Below are positions 49,668-64,000 of a stretch of 64,000 nt of DNA, piece after piece. Within the stretch, counting starts at the first letter, position 1; each line of letters begins with the position of its first letter. Location: NCBI GenBank assembly GCA_016794525.1, contig JAEUJY010000001.1:20136-84135 (forward strand), written 5' to 3'. A model generated the notes under the pieces. The model saw only the letters and a list, made by a program, of their open reading frames with translations, made no database searches and was not told the DNA's origin. This DNA is from Myxococcales bacterium (GTDB lineage: Bacteria; Myxococcota_A; Polyangia; Haliangiales; Haliangiaceae). A program made the translations under genes and the position numbers.

Positions 49668-51512
49668 ATGGGGTCTCTTCGCCGTCCGTGGCTGGCGGTC
49701 ACCGCGCTCGGCGTGCTCGCCGGGTGCTTCGATCCGCAGCCGCCGCAAGGCCTGCCGTGCACCGAGGACCACCGGTGCCCCGACGGCCAGACGTGCGATC
49801 TGGCGACCAACGTCTGCGGCGCGCCGACGACGGGCGCGACCTGGCGCGACGACACCGCCGCCGACTTCGCGCAGCCGGGCGCGACGCTGAGCGACGCGGT
49901 GATCGAGGCGCCCGGCGCGATCGGGCCGACGCCGTACCTGACCGGCGCGTGGCGCAGCGTCGGGATCCCCGGCGCGCGGTTCGCGGGCGTCGACGCGGCG
50001 CGCTGGGCCGCGCTGGCGGGCGCGCCGACCGCCGGGACGGGCTTCCTCCACGTCGCGGGGTTCGACGTGTGGACCGATCCGCCGCGCGGCGTCGACCTCA
50101 CGGCGGCCGACGACGTCACGGTCGCGTTCGAGGGCGAGATCTACCTCGAGGCCGGCAGCTGGCAGTTCGCGCTGTACGCCGACGACGTCGGCTTCGTCGA
50201 GCTCGACGACGGCGCCGGCTTCACCCCGCTGGTGACGGCGACCGAGGCCGACTCCGGCCGGGGCGAGCGCACGATCGCGGCCGACGGCTGGTACCCGATC
50301 CGCGGCGCGGTGGCCGACGCGGGTGGCCCGATGCAGGTGTACCTGCAGGCCGGCGGCCCCGAGGCTGGCACCGAGCCGGGGTGGATCCGGCCCGAGCGCA
50401 TGCGGACGTCGGTCGCCGACCTGAGCGGCCTGGTGGTCGACGGCTTCGACGATCCCTACACCCACTACCCGACGGCCAGCGAGCTGCGCGCGGCGCCGCT
50501 GGGCGCGATGACCTTCGACGACGACCTCGGGGTGGGCGACGGATCGTGGAGCCTGCGCTACGGCGGACAGGTGCGCGTCGACGTCGCCGGCACCTACGCG
50601 TTCCACCTCGACAGCGTCGACGGCCACCGGCTGTGGATCGACGGTGCCTTGCTGCTCGACGAGCTGGGCTGGGACGCCAGCGCGACGACCACCGCGGGCG
50701 TCGCGCTCGACGCCGGCTGGCACGACGTCGTGGTCGAGGTGATGTGGAGCGACCAGGTGCCGGCGAAGCTGGCGCTCACCGTCGCGGCGGGCCCCGAGCT
50801 GGTCGGCCAGGGCTTCCCGGTCGACCGGACCCGGCCGGTCGTCGGGCGCGGCGTGCGCTGGACCAACGCCGCCTGCTGGTACGTCACCGCGCCGGATCAG
50901 GGAAGCGTCAGCTGTGACGCCTGGATCGATCTGCCGCCGGGGGCCACGCCGCTGGCTGCGGGCGCGGCGTTCGAGATCGATCACCCGGTGCTGGCGACGG
51001 TGGCGGTCGACCTGACGACGCCCGACGACGCGACCCGGTCGCTGGTCGCGGCCGGCGATCTGACGGGCGCCGGCACCGACGGCTGGCACGTCGACGTCGG
51101 CCTCGATCACGGCGTCGCCGGCCGCTGGTCGCTGCGCCTGACCGACGGCACCGCGGACATGATGACCGGCGATCTGAACAGCCTCGACGTCGTCGTCGAC
51201 TACCGCGGCGGCGCCGCGCCGTTCCCGACGCTGGCCCGCTACACGTCGGCGGTGAAGGATCTCGGCGAGGTGGCCGCGCTCGGCGCGCTGCGCTGGGGCG
51301 TGCGCCAGGGCGACGCCGACGCGGCGCGGGTGCAGCTGCGCACCTGCGCGACCGCCGACGCCTGCGCCGCCGAGCCGTGGACCGACGTCGCGCAAGGCGC
51401 CACGCCGACCGCGCCGCCGCGCCGCTTCGCGCAGTACCAGCTCGAGCTGCGCGGCGACGGCGACATGCCGACGGCGCTCGACTGGATCGAGCTGGCGTAC
51501 CTGGCCCGGTAG
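49668..51512 (+). CDS. PA14-domain lipoprotein
   Basis: 614 residues. The lipoprotein signal ends VLAGC (Cys20). A small Cys motif follows (CTEDHRCPDGQTCDLATNVC, 31-50), common in Kofleriaceae-type surface proteins. Two PA14-like beta domains are seen: one near 145-235 (FEGEIYLEAGSWQFALYADD) and one near 265-375 (RYGGQVRVDVAGTYAFHLDS, DGHRLWIDG). The C-terminal region (about 420-520) looks like a proprotein-convertase P-domain. PA14 domains usually bind carbohydrate, so a surface glycan-binding role is likely. Confidence 0.85.
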   Translation: MGSLRRPWLAVTALGVLAGCFDPQPPQGLPCTEDHRCPDGQTCDLATNVCGAPTTGATWRDDTAADFAQPGATLSDAVIEAPGAIGPTPYLTGAWRSVGIPGARFAGVDAARWAALAGAPTAGTGFLHVAGFDVWTDPPRGVDLTAADDVTVAFEGEIYLEAGSWQFALYADDVGFVELDDGAGFTPLVTATEADSGRGERTIAADGWYPIRGAVADAGGPMQVYLQAGGPEAGTEPGWIRPERMRTSVADLSGLVVDGFDDPYTHYPTASELRAAPLGAMTFDDDLGVGDGSWSLRYGGQVRVDVAGTYAFHLDSVDGHRLWIDGALLLDELGWDASATTTAGVALDAGWHDVVVEVMWSDQVPAKLALTVAAGPELVGQGFPVDRTRPVVGRGVRWTNAACWYVTAPDQGSVSCDAWIDLPPGATPLAAGAAFEIDHPVLATVAVDLTTPDDATRSLVAAGDLTGAGTDGWHVDVGLDHGVAGRWSLRLTDGTADMMTGDLNSLDVVVDYRGGAAPFPTLARYTSAVKDLGEVAALGALRWGVRQGDADAARVQLRTCATADACAAEPWTDVAQGATPTAPPRRFAQYQLELRGDGDMPTALDWIELAYLAR

Positions 51513-51521
51513 CGCGGGCCG

Positions 51522-55871
<4,350 letters not shown>

Positions 55872-55940
55872 CGCCAGCGAGGGGTGAGCTTAGCGGATCT
55901 GTGCCTCACGCGCCGGTGCGGCGCCGCACCGATCGCACCG

Positions 55941-56582
55941 CTACAGGCGCTTGATGACGAGGTTGTCGAAGTACGTGTCGGTCTCCCAGTTGCCGAAGCC
56001 GAAGTACTCGTGGCCGGGGCCGATCAGGGGCTCGGGATCGTCGAGCCGCAGGAACGGCGTGGTCAGGTCGTCGACGTACCACTCGAGGACGCGGGCCTTG
56101 CGCACCAGCCGCCAGTGGTAGCGGCGGTTGGGCTCGACCCGCCGGTCGCTGCGCGACAAGAGGCTGGGCGCGTGCTCGTCCAGCCGCGCGATGATCGAGC
56201 GCGAGTTCTTCCACGCGCCCTGCACGACGACGTAGCTGGTCGCCAGGTAGCGGTTGCCGTCGGGGTCGAACGAGCGGCCGTCGCCGAACACCTCGACCTT
56301 GATGTCGCCGTCGGGCGAGGTCGACCACGCGTCGAAGTCGATCTGGACGTCGCCGGCGGGGAGCTTGCGGGCCAGCCACAGCGGCCGGTTGTGGGCGCCG
56401 CGGGCGTTGAGCGCGCCATCGACGATCCGGTAGCCGGTGCCGGTCTGGTTGTAGTCGGCGCCGATCGAGGTGCGGTCGAAGGTGTCGGCGTAGCTCTGAT
56501 CGATCGGGGGCAGCTCGCGCACCTTGCACGCGCCCAGCGCGAGCAGCGCGGAGATGGTGGCGGCGACCAGCGGGAGGCGCAT
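55941..56582 (-). CDS. lipoprotein with concanavalin-like beta domain
   Basis: 213 residues from ATG 56582 (GATAGT 7 bp upstream). The lipoprotein signal ends LLALGAC (Cys19). The mature part is a beta sandwich resembling LamG/family-16-like folds (DTFDRTSIGADYNQTGTGYRIVDGALNA, VQIDFDAWSTSPDGDIKVEVFGDGRSF, WYVDDLTTPFLRLDDPEPL, FGFGNWETDTYFDNLVI). Probably carbohydrate- or ligand-binding; no catalytic residues recognised. Confidence 0.8.
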   Translation of the reverse strand: MRLPLVAATISALLALGACKVRELPPIDQSYADTFDRTSIGADYNQTGTGYRIVDGALNARGAHNRPLWLARKLPAGDVQIDFDAWSTSPDGDIKVEVFGDGRSFDPDGNRYLATSYVVVQGAWKNSRSIIARLDEHAPSLLSRSDRRVEPNRRYHWRLVRKARVLEWYVDDLTTPFLRLDDPEPLIGPGHEYFGFGNWETDTYFDNLVIKRL

Positions 56583-56589
56583 CGCGCGG

Positions 56590-56595
56590 ACTATC
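56590..56595 (-). promoter_or_regulatory. -10 element GATAGT, leaderless type
   Basis: Minus-strand GATAGT ends 7 bp before ATG 56582, the same hexamer as before the selenoperoxiredoxin. Confidence 0.45.
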
Positions 56596-56714
56596 GCGGA
56601 TGGGGCCGGCAGTGGCAATCCGCGCGGCCCTGCACGCGATCCACTTGATCGAAACTGTTGGAGATTCTGGCGAGATCGGCGCAAGTGCGCGCAATCGCTG
56701 TCAGAGGTGGCGAG

Positions 56715-56720
56715 TAGGTT
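56715..56720 (+). promoter_or_regulatory. -10 element TAGGTT, leaderless type
   Basis: TAGGTT ends 10 bp before ATG 56731. Confidence 0.4.
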
Positions 56721-56730
56721 CAACGCGTCG

Positions 56731-57861
<1,131 letters not shown>

Positions 57862-57899
57862 CGGCTAACCTCGGGCCGGGTCGCGGGTCATTGGCGGCG

Positions 57900-58832
57900 A
57901 TGATCTCCATGACGTCGACGCGGCTCGCCCTCGGCGCGCTGATCACCGCCACGCTCGGGTGCGGCCACGGCGGCGACGCCCCGGCGCTCGACGCGCCCAG
58001 CCTCGACGCGGCCTGCGCCGGCACGCCGGTCCGCGACGTGGCGTACCAGGCGCTGCCGGGCGTGGCGCCCGGGCTGCAGGCCCTGGACATCTACCCGACG
58101 TGCGGCGCGGCGGCGCCGGCGCCGGTGGTGATCTGGGTCCACGGCGGCGCGTGGGCCATCGGCGACAAGGCCAACGCGATGGCCGACAAGGTCGCGCTGT
58201 GGAACGGCGCCGGCTACGCGGTGGTCAGCGTGAACTACCGGCTGTCGCCGGAGACCGGCGAGCTCGATCCCGGCCGCGTCCGCCACCCGCTCCACGCCCA
58301 GGACGTGGCGACCGCGATCGCGTGGGTCCACGATCACATCGCCGAGCACGGCGGCGACCCGACGCGGATCGCGCTGCTCGGCCACAGCGCGGGCGCGCAC
58401 CTGGTGGCGCTGCTCGGCACCGATCCGCAGTACCTGGGGGCGCACCAGCTGGGCCTCGCCGCGCTGCGCTGCGTGGGTTCGTTCGACACCGAGGCGTACG
58501 ACATCCCGCGCACGATGCAGACCGCCAGCGCGATGCAGGCGCTGATCCTGCGCAACGCGTTCGGCGACGAGCCGGCGGTGTGGACCGCGGCGTCGCCGAT
58601 CACCCACGTCGCCGCCGGCGCGCCGCCGTTCCTGGTGGTGCGCCGTGGCGCCGCCGACCGGCAGGCCACCGAGCAGGCGTTCCACGATCGGCTGGGCGCG
58701 GCCGGGGTGGCGAGCACGCTGATCGACGCCGCGGCGCTGACCCACGAGGAGGTCAACGATCGCATCGGCGCGCCCGGCGATCAGGTGATGACCCCGCCGA
58801 TCGTCGCGTTCCTCGACGGCTGCCTGCGCTGA
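57900..58832 (+). CDS. alpha/beta-hydrolase lipoprotein (esterase/carboxylesterase type)
   Basis: 310 residues. The lipoprotein signal ends ITATLGC (ATG 57900; ATG 57909 is also possible). Hormone-sensitive-lipase/BD-FAE-like hydrolase: oxyanion HGGAWAIGDK, nucleophile GHSAGAH (GxSxG), and a later acid/histidine region (LTHEEVNDRIG). Cysteines C14-type linker DAPALDAPSLDAACAGT. Surface-anchored esterase; substrate unknown. Confidence 0.88.
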   Translation: MISMTSTRLALGALITATLGCGHGGDAPALDAPSLDAACAGTPVRDVAYQALPGVAPGLQALDIYPTCGAAAPAPVVIWVHGGAWAIGDKANAMADKVALWNGAGYAVVSVNYRLSPETGELDPGRVRHPLHAQDVATAIAWVHDHIAEHGGDPTRIALLGHSAGAHLVALLGTDPQYLGAHQLGLAALRCVGSFDTEAYDIPRTMQTASAMQALILRNAFGDEPAVWTAASPITHVAAGAPPFLVVRRGAADRQATEQAFHDRLGAAGVASTLIDAAALTHEEVNDRIGAPGDQVMTPPIVAFLDGCLR

Positions 58833-58869
58833 TCCGCCGGCGCCCGCGCGGCCGTGGTATCTCCGCGGC

Positions 58870-59970
58870 GTGATCGATCCGGCTGGCGTCTACTTCACGT
58901 GGCCCGATCGGCGGCTGGCGTACACCTGCGCGGGGTGCGGGGCGTGCTGCAAGGGGCTGGGCATCGGGCTCGACGTGACCGGCGGCCAGCTGGCCCAGCT
59001 GGTGGCGCGGCGGCCCGACGTGGTGCCGTTCCTGCGGCGGCGCGGCGAGGCGACGACCTTGTGGAACCCGCGCGATCGGTGCTGGTTCCTGGCCGACGAC
59101 GGCAACTGCCGCGTCGAGGTCGAGGACGGGCGCGCGGCCAAGCCGGCGGCGTGCCGGCTGTTCCCGTTCAACCGGGTGTTCACGCTGGGGGCGATCACCG
59201 TCGTCGACTACAACAGCGTGATCTGCCCGCTGGTCCTCGACGGGCCGGCGCCGATCGCCCACGCCGACGTGCTGGCCGAGCTGGCGACGATCCGCGATCC
59301 GGCGATCGTCGGCGTGACGCTGCCGGCCGAGGCCGGCGGTGAGGCGATGCTGGCGGCCGAGCGCGCCGACGCGGCGGCGCTGCAGGCGCGGGCGGCGACG
59401 CCGAGCGACGCGCCGGGCTGGCTGGCGACGGCGGTGGGCGCCAGCGACGACGAGGTGGCGGGGGTGCGCGGGCTGCTCGACGCGCTGGGCCTGGCGCCGC
59501 GGCCGCTGCCAGCGGCGACCCGGGCGGCGGCGCTCGCGCTGGTGCCGTCGCTGCGCTTCAACGAGCTGTGGGGGCCGCGGCAGTACGCGCCGCGCGCGGT
59601 GGTGCGGCCGCGGCTGACCGCGATGACGCTGGCGTGGCTCGAGCTGGCGGCGATCGGCGCGGCGCTGGCCGGCCGCGACCTCGGCATGCAGGAGCTGACG
59701 ACGTTGTGGTCGGAGCAGGCCGCGGTGACGTACGCGGCGGCGTGCTGGCGCGACGTGCCGCGGCTCAAGCCGGGGCCGCTCGAGCTGCCGGGCAGCGATC
59801 CCGGCGGCGTCGTGCGCGCGCTGGGCCAGGCCTGCGTCGACAACCGCAAGGCCGGGCGGACGCTGGGCGCGATCGCGGCGCCGATCCTCGCGGCGGCGGC
59901 GCCGGTCGATCGCGCGACCGCGCTCAAGCTGGCCGAGCCGCTGTGGCGCGCGGCGCTCGGGCGCGGCTGA
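58870..59970 (+). CDS. YkgJ-family cysteine-cluster protein
   Basis: 366 residues, GTG start. The Zn/Fe-S-type CxxC cluster of the YkgJ/PF03692 family is at the N-terminus: YTCAGCGACCKGLG (about 19-32), RCWFLADDGNCRVE, KPAACRLFPF and NSVICPL. The C-terminal 200 residues are helical and unassigned. The family is of unknown function. It follows the hydrolase by 37 bp and may be co-transcribed with it. Confidence 0.85.
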   Translation: MIDPAGVYFTWPDRRLAYTCAGCGACCKGLGIGLDVTGGQLAQLVARRPDVVPFLRRRGEATTLWNPRDRCWFLADDGNCRVEVEDGRAAKPAACRLFPFNRVFTLGAITVVDYNSVICPLVLDGPAPIAHADVLAELATIRDPAIVGVTLPAEAGGEAMLAAERADAAALQARAATPSDAPGWLATAVGASDDEVAGVRGLLDALGLAPRPLPAATRAAALALVPSLRFNELWGPRQYAPRAVVRPRLTAMTLAWLELAAIGAALAGRDLGMQELTTLWSEQAAVTYAAACWRDVPRLKPGPLELPGSDPGGVVRALGQACVDNRKAGRTLGAIAAPILAAAAPVDRATALKLAEPLWRAALGRG

Positions 59971-59976
59971 GCGCGA

Positions 59977-62448
59977 TCACGACTTGAGCGGGCGGCGCTC
60001 GACGTCGAACGGCTGCGGCGCCGTGGCCGGCGGGCGCACCACCAGCAGCCGTACCCGGGTGCCGGCGGCGCCGCGGATGCGCGCGATCGCGCCGTCGAGG
60101 CCGATCGCGTCGACCGGCTGGCCGTCGACGGCGACGATGCGATCGCCGACCTGCAGGCCGGCGGCCTCGGCGCCGCCGCCGGGGATGACGCCGTCGACCC
60201 GCAGCGCGTCGTCGTCGCCGCCGAGCTTGACGCCGATGCCGACCAGCTCGAGCGTCGGCGCCTCGCCAGGCGCGAGCGGCGCGAGATCGATCGTCAGCGG
60301 GCCCAGCGTCGCGCCGTCGGTCGCGACCAGGCCGGCGGCGATCCGCGGGTGGTGCTCGCCGGCGGCGACGAACAGCGCCACCGGGCCGGCCGGCACGCCG
60401 GTGAGCTCGAACGTCCCGTCCTCGCCGGTGACGGTGCCGGCGTTGGCCGGCGCCGCGCTGGCGCCGCCGCCGCGGGCCTCGCGCACGACCCGCGCGTAGG
60501 CGAGCGGCGCGCCGGTGGCGCGCGACACCACCGTGCCGCGCACGATCGCGCCCGCGGCCAGCGTGATCGTCACGTCGCGATCGGGCGCCGCGGTGGTCGG
60601 CGCGCTGGCGGCCCAGCCCGGCGCGGTGGCGATCAGCTCGTAGGCGCCCGGCAGCACCGGCTCGCGGAACCGGCCCTCGCCGTCGACGACCGAGCGGGCG
60701 GCCACCAGCGTCCGCGCGACGCCGCGCACCCGGTAGACCAGCAGCGTGAACACCGGCACCGGGGCGCCGTCGCCGTCGCGCACCTGCCCGGTCAGCGCCG
60801 CGCCCGCCGGCAGCACGATCCGCAGCGGCCGATCGCCGGTGACCGCGGGCAGCGTGACGGCGGCCAGCCCGTCGGCGCTGGCGATCACGTCGTGGGGGCC
60901 GCGATCGAGATCGCGCAGCGTGAAGCGGCCGTGGTCGTCGGTGGTGGCGAACGCGACCGCTCGCGCGTCGGCCTGCGCGGCGGCGCGGGCCGCGGCGTCG
61001 GCGCCGGCGGGCAGCGTGGGCTCGGCGCGGACCAGCGCGCCGTCGATCGGGGCGCCGCGCTCGACGACGACGACGCCGGCCAGCGCGACGTCGGCCGCGT
61101 CGTCGCGATCGAGGCGGATCGTCATGTGGCGGGTGAGCGCGACGTCGCCGTCGAGGCGGGCCCGCCCGACGCGCCCGCCGGCGCTGGCCTCGAAGACGGT
61201 GTCGTCGGGCGCGTGGAACGTGAAGCCGCCGCTGGCGTCGGTGACCCACGCGGTCGGCAGCGGCGCCAGCGCCTGCTCGCCGGTGGCCGCGCCCAGCATC
61301 CGCACCGCGGCGCCGGCGACGGGCGCGCCGGCGGCGTCGACGACGGTGCCCTGGTAGTCGAGCGCCGGGAACAGGTAGATCGTGAAGCCCTCGACCTGCA
61401 GCTCGGGCCGCGGCACCAGCCGCACCGGGCTGTGCTGCCACGCCGGCGCGTACGGCAAGAAGCCGACCGCCTCGGCGGCGGCGAGCGTGTACGTGCGATC
61501 GTCGGCCAGCACCGCGAAGCCGCCGCCGGCGCCGGCGGTGACGGTGAGGACGCTGCCGTTGGGGCGCGCGAAGGTGAGCTCGGCGCCGGCCACGCCGTCG
61601 CCGGTCGACCAGTTGATCACCCGGCCGCGGACGCCCGCGTCGGCGGCGGCCACCGGGCGGACCCGCGGGCGCGCGCCGGGGCGTGGGGCATCGGCGGCCG
61701 CCTCCGCGGCGGCGGGCCCGGCGGCGGTCGGCGGTTGCGCGGTGGGGCGGGGCGCCGGCGGTGCGACCGCCGCGCGATCCGACGCGGTGGCGGCCGCGCG
61801 CGGGGCGCTCGCGCGACCGTGGGTCAGGCGCCATCCGACGCCGCCGCCGATCAGCAGCACCAGCAACGCGACGATGACGAACCCGAGGGTCTTGGACTTC
61901 ACGGTGGCTCCTGCGGTGAACGTGACCGGCGTGGCCAGCGAGGTCAGCGCCAGCCGCCACGCCGGGCGCGGCGCGTCGCGATCGAGCGCGTCGCGCAGGC
62001 GCTCGAGGCCGGCCTTGATGCGCCAGCGGACGGTGCCGGCGGGCACGCCGAGCTCGGCGGCGATGGCCTCGGCGGTGTGGCCGTCGAGGAAGCGGCGGAC
62101 GATCGCGGTGCGGAACGGCTCGTCGAGCGCGACCAGCGCCGCGGCCAGCCGCTCGAGGGTGCGGGCGCGCGCGAGGATCTGATCGGGGGCGGCCGGCGGT
62201 TCCGCGACCGGCGCGGCGTCCTCGCGGGCGCGCCGGCGCGCGGCGGCCCGGCGGTCCATCCGCCAGCGGTTGCGCAGCACGGTGGCCAGCCACGGCGCCA
62301 GCGGCCGATCGGCGGCCGGCGGGTGGGTCAGCGCGGCGATCGCCGCCTCCTGCACCAGGTCGTCGGCGTCGTCCTTGGCCAGCGCCCGCGCCAGCCCGCG
62401 CAGGCCGTCGAGCTCGGCCAGGGCAGCGGCGGTCACCGGGGTGGGCAC
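59977..62448 (-). CDS. ECF sigma factor fused to membrane anchor, carboxypeptidase-regulatory repeats and PDZ domain
   Basis: 823 residues in one uninterrupted frame; GTG 62448 with CATGAT 6 bp upstream. Sigma-2 at about 20-85 (DDADDLVQEAAIAAL, then WLATVLRNRWRMDRRAAARRR). Sigma-4 at about 105-160 (ALVALDEPFRTAIVRRFLDGHTAEAIAAELGVPAGTVRWRIKAGLERL). Membrane helix at about 183-203 (TLGFVIVALLVLLIGGGVGW). Then a Pro/Ala linker and several carboxypeptidase-regulatory-like (Ig-fold) repeats (VRGRVINWSTGDGVAGAELTF; GTVVDAAGAPVAGAAVRMLG; GTVVSRATGAPLAYARVV), and finally a PDZ domain (DALRVDGVIPGGGAEAAGLQVGDRIVAVDGQPVDAIGLDGAIARIRG). A membrane-tethered sigma factor with its own envelope sensor. Confidence 0.88.
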   Translation of the reverse strand: MPTPVTAAALAELDGLRGLARALAKDDADDLVQEAAIAALTHPPAADRPLAPWLATVLRNRWRMDRRAAARRRAREDAAPVAEPPAAPDQILARARTLERLAAALVALDEPFRTAIVRRFLDGHTAEAIAAELGVPAGTVRWRIKAGLERLRDALDRDAPRPAWRLALTSLATPVTFTAGATVKSKTLGFVIVALLVLLIGGGVGWRLTHGRASAPRAAATASDRAAVAPPAPRPTAQPPTAAGPAAAEAAADAPRPGARPRVRPVAAADAGVRGRVINWSTGDGVAGAELTFARPNGSVLTVTAGAGGGFAVLADDRTYTLAAAEAVGFLPYAPAWQHSPVRLVPRPELQVEGFTIYLFPALDYQGTVVDAAGAPVAGAAVRMLGAATGEQALAPLPTAWVTDASGGFTFHAPDDTVFEASAGGRVGRARLDGDVALTRHMTIRLDRDDAADVALAGVVVVERGAPIDGALVRAEPTLPAGADAAARAAAQADARAVAFATTDDHGRFTLRDLDRGPHDVIASADGLAAVTLPAVTGDRPLRIVLPAGAALTGQVRDGDGAPVPVFTLLVYRVRGVARTLVAARSVVDGEGRFREPVLPGAYELIATAPGWAASAPTTAAPDRDVTITLAAGAIVRGTVVSRATGAPLAYARVVREARGGGASAAPANAGTVTGEDGTFELTGVPAGPVALFVAAGEHHPRIAAGLVATDGATLGPLTIDLAPLAPGEAPTLELVGIGVKLGGDDDALRVDGVIPGGGAEAAGLQVGDRIVAVDGQPVDAIGLDGAIARIRGAAGTRVRLLVVRPPATAPQPFDVERRPLKS

Positions 62449-62516
62449 GCCGAGATCATGCCGCCGCCGTGGCGAACGTTGGCGTGAATCGACCGGCGGC
62501 TCCTTCGGAGCACTGG

Positions 62517-63812
62517 CTACTGGGGCCGCGGGAACGCCACCGGCAGGTCGGACATCCGGGCGTAGATCACCGGGCCGGTGCCGTCGACCGCGAGGTGGCG
62601 ATCGATCTCGATCAGCGCGTTGTCGATGCGCTGCAGGTACGCGTCGCCGAAGTTGATCGGGTGGTAGCCGATCGAGTAGTGCCGCGGCGCGGCCAGCGGC
62701 GTGCCGTCGAAGTTGGCGCGGAACATCGCGATCATCTCGTCGGCGGTGACGTAGTCGACCAGCGCGCCGTTGTCGGCGGCCTCGAGGATGCCGCGGTGGG
62801 GCGCGGCGTCGACCAGGATGTCGTCGACCGACGGGTAGTACGGCTGGGTGGTCTCGTTGATCGGGCCCCAGTGCGCCTGGTTCCACTGGTACAGCGAGGC
62901 GTTGGCGACGTTGCGCCACTCCTCGAGCCGCGCCCAGTTGCAGCCGCTGGCGTCGGTGACGTGGCCGGCGCCCTCGAGCGCGCCGAGCACGTCGCCGGTG
63001 GCGGTCCAGCCGCCGGCCCGGAACGACGTCGGCCGGCCCAGGCCGTGGGCCACGAACAGCTCGGTGGCCTTCGCGAACATCAGGTCGAGCTCGGCGCGGG
63101 TGTAGGCGCCGAGCACGACGGTGTAGCCGGTGGCGTCGGTGGCGTCGCGGAACGACGGCGACGTGCGGCAGGTGACGCCGGCCGCGGTGACGAAGTTGCA
63201 GTACGGGTGGATGTGCAGGCCGATCTCGTCGCCCTTCTCGGCGCGGAAGCGCAGCACCCAGTCGACCAGCTGCTGGGCCCGGGCGGCGCTGACCGTGGGA
63301 TCGGTGAACGTGTACGGGCCGACGAAGTGGGTCAGCACCAGGTGCGGGTGGGCGGCGTGCAGCCGCTCCTGCCGCTGGAGCTTGTCGTCGGTGTGATCGC
63401 CGGTGTCCCAGTCGTTGGACACCGCGACGTACAGCGCCGCGCTCTTGTGCAGCGGCAGCTCGGCGAACGCGACCTCGGCGCCGTCGGCCGAGACCAGCAC
63501 CGTGTGATCGCCGATCGCGACGTCGGCGAGGTCGAAGCCGAGGTCGAAGCCGTCGTCGGGGCGGGCGCGCGCGACGTGGACGCCGTCGAGCCAGACGTCG
63601 ACCACCGTGGCCGGGCCGCCGGCGCGGGCGACGAAGCGCGGATCGGCCGGCGTGAGCGCGTCGCCGGCCAGGTACCAGGCGCGGGGATCGATCACGACCT
63701 GCGGCGTGGGGGCCGCCGGGTCCGGCGGCGCGGGCGCGTGGTCGGGGACCGGGATGTCGTCGGCGCCGCAAGCGGCGACGGCGAGCGCGAGGGCGGCGAG
63801 GGCGAGGCGCAT
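62517..63812 (-). CDS. polysaccharide-deacetylase-like lipoprotein
   Basis: 431 residues. The lipoprotein signal ends ALAVAAC (Cys15). A beta-rich N-terminal region (RFVARAGGPATVVDVWLDGVHVARARPDDG) precedes a deacetylase-type barrel: YVAVSNDWDTGDHTDD has an early Asp, EIGLHIHPYCN has the HxH metal site, and TSFRAGGWTATGDVLGALE has the RAG motif. These match the NodB/CE4-like order, so metal-dependent deacetylation or a related hydrolysis of an envelope glycan is plausible. Confidence 0.82.
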   Translation of the reverse strand: MRLALAALALAVAACGADDIPVPDHAPAPPDPAAPTPQVVIDPRAWYLAGDALTPADPRFVARAGGPATVVDVWLDGVHVARARPDDGFDLGFDLADVAIGDHTVLVSADGAEVAFAELPLHKSAALYVAVSNDWDTGDHTDDKLQRQERLHAAHPHLVLTHFVGPYTFTDPTVSAARAQQLVDWVLRFRAEKGDEIGLHIHPYCNFVTAAGVTCRTSPSFRDATDATGYTVVLGAYTRAELDLMFAKATELFVAHGLGRPTSFRAGGWTATGDVLGALEGAGHVTDASGCNWARLEEWRNVANASLYQWNQAHWGPINETTQPYYPSVDDILVDAAPHRGILEAADNGALVDYVTADEMIAMFRANFDGTPLAAPRHYSIGYHPINFGDAYLQRIDNALIEIDRHLAVDGTGPVIYARMSDLPVAFPRPQ

Positions 63813-63852
63813 GGCGGCGGTGATATCGCACGCCGCCCCCGGCGCCGTCCCG

Positions 63853-64000
63853 CTACTCGACGATCACCTTGTCGGAGGCCGACCGGCCGAAGGTCTCGGG
63901 GTGGTACATCTCCTCGGCCTTGGTCGGCGGGACGACGAACGTGCCGGGCGTGGTGGCGCGGGCGACGTAGGTGTAGTCGTAGACGCCCTCCCAGAGCAGC
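63853..64000 (-). CDS. alpha-2-macroglobulin family protein, C-terminal fragment
   Basis: Partial; only the last 49 residues are in the window, ending at TAG 63853-63855. The segment YDYTYVARATTPGTFVVPPT, then AEEMYHPETFGRSASDKVIVE, matches the C-terminal (MG10) end of bacterial alpha-2-macroglobulins, which trap proteases in the periplasm, often with a class C penicillin-binding protein encoded alongside. The thioester region lies beyond the right edge. Confidence 0.8.
   Translation of the reverse strand, partial: LLWEGVYDYTYVARATTPGTFVVPPTKAEEMYHPETFGRSASDKVIVE

Overview
The window is very GC-rich (about three quarters G+C by eye). It reads as chromosomal DNA of a myxobacterium-like bacterium (phylum Myxococcota), most plausibly a relative of Haliangium/Kofleriaceae. 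This is inferred from gene style: three large Ser/Thr kinases, an FHA-sigma54 activator, many secreted lipoproteins with Asp-Ala-rich linkers, a MopE-like DDDCDG-repeat protein, Cys-cluster proteins and an FG-GAP cytochrome. No rRNA, tRNA, insertion sequence or phage gene was seen.

Layout. 1-342: simple repeats. 343-6.4 kb: lipoprotein, DnaB with an Arg-Gly-Asp repeat, kinase, CBS protein, ArsB-like pump, membrane protein. 6.4-19.0 kb: accessory block with a peptidoglycan-binding-like protein, FHA-sigma54 activator, kinase-TPR protein, a small 'GKR'-motif protein, a 1199-residue zincin with an anthrax-lethal-factor-like C-terminus, a lipoprotein, an AAA+ ATPase of the type linked to extracellular contractile injection systems, and a CpXC protein. 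19.0-22.6 kb: overlapping nucleoside-salvage operon deoC-deoA-purine nucleoside phosphorylase-cdd. 22.6-30.1 kb: metabolic and envelope genes, ending in a peroxiredoxin whose catalytic Cys codon is an in-frame TGA followed by a SECIS-like hairpin, a likely selenoprotein. 30.1-46.1 kb: ECF sigma/FecR pair, metallo-beta-lactamase lipoprotein, ferredoxin, frameshifted cytochrome/FG-GAP gene, two TetR loci with palindromic operators, YgiQ radical SAM protein. 46.2-64 kb: eight-cysteine lipoprotein with a sigma54-type promoter, Ca/Na antiporter, an intergenic array of twelve TCCCACGTGGGA palindromes, SCO1, PA14 lipoprotein, giant kinase-cyclase-ATPase-TPR protein, exonuclease, hydrolase, YkgJ protein, an ECF sigma/PDZ membrane fusion, a deacetylase-like lipoprotein and the end of an alpha-2-macroglobulin.

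Two organisational themes recur. First, many genes carry a TANNNT-like hexamer 6-10 bp before the start codon, implying leaderless or near-leaderless mRNAs. Second, convergent genes are packed so tightly that short palindromic hairpins include or adjoin both stop codons. The items most worth following are the selenoperoxiredoxin, the CACGTG palindrome array, the shared upstream box on two 'GKR'-motif genes near the zincin/AAA+ cluster, and the DeoC N-terminal helix that resembles a microcompartment targeting peptide.
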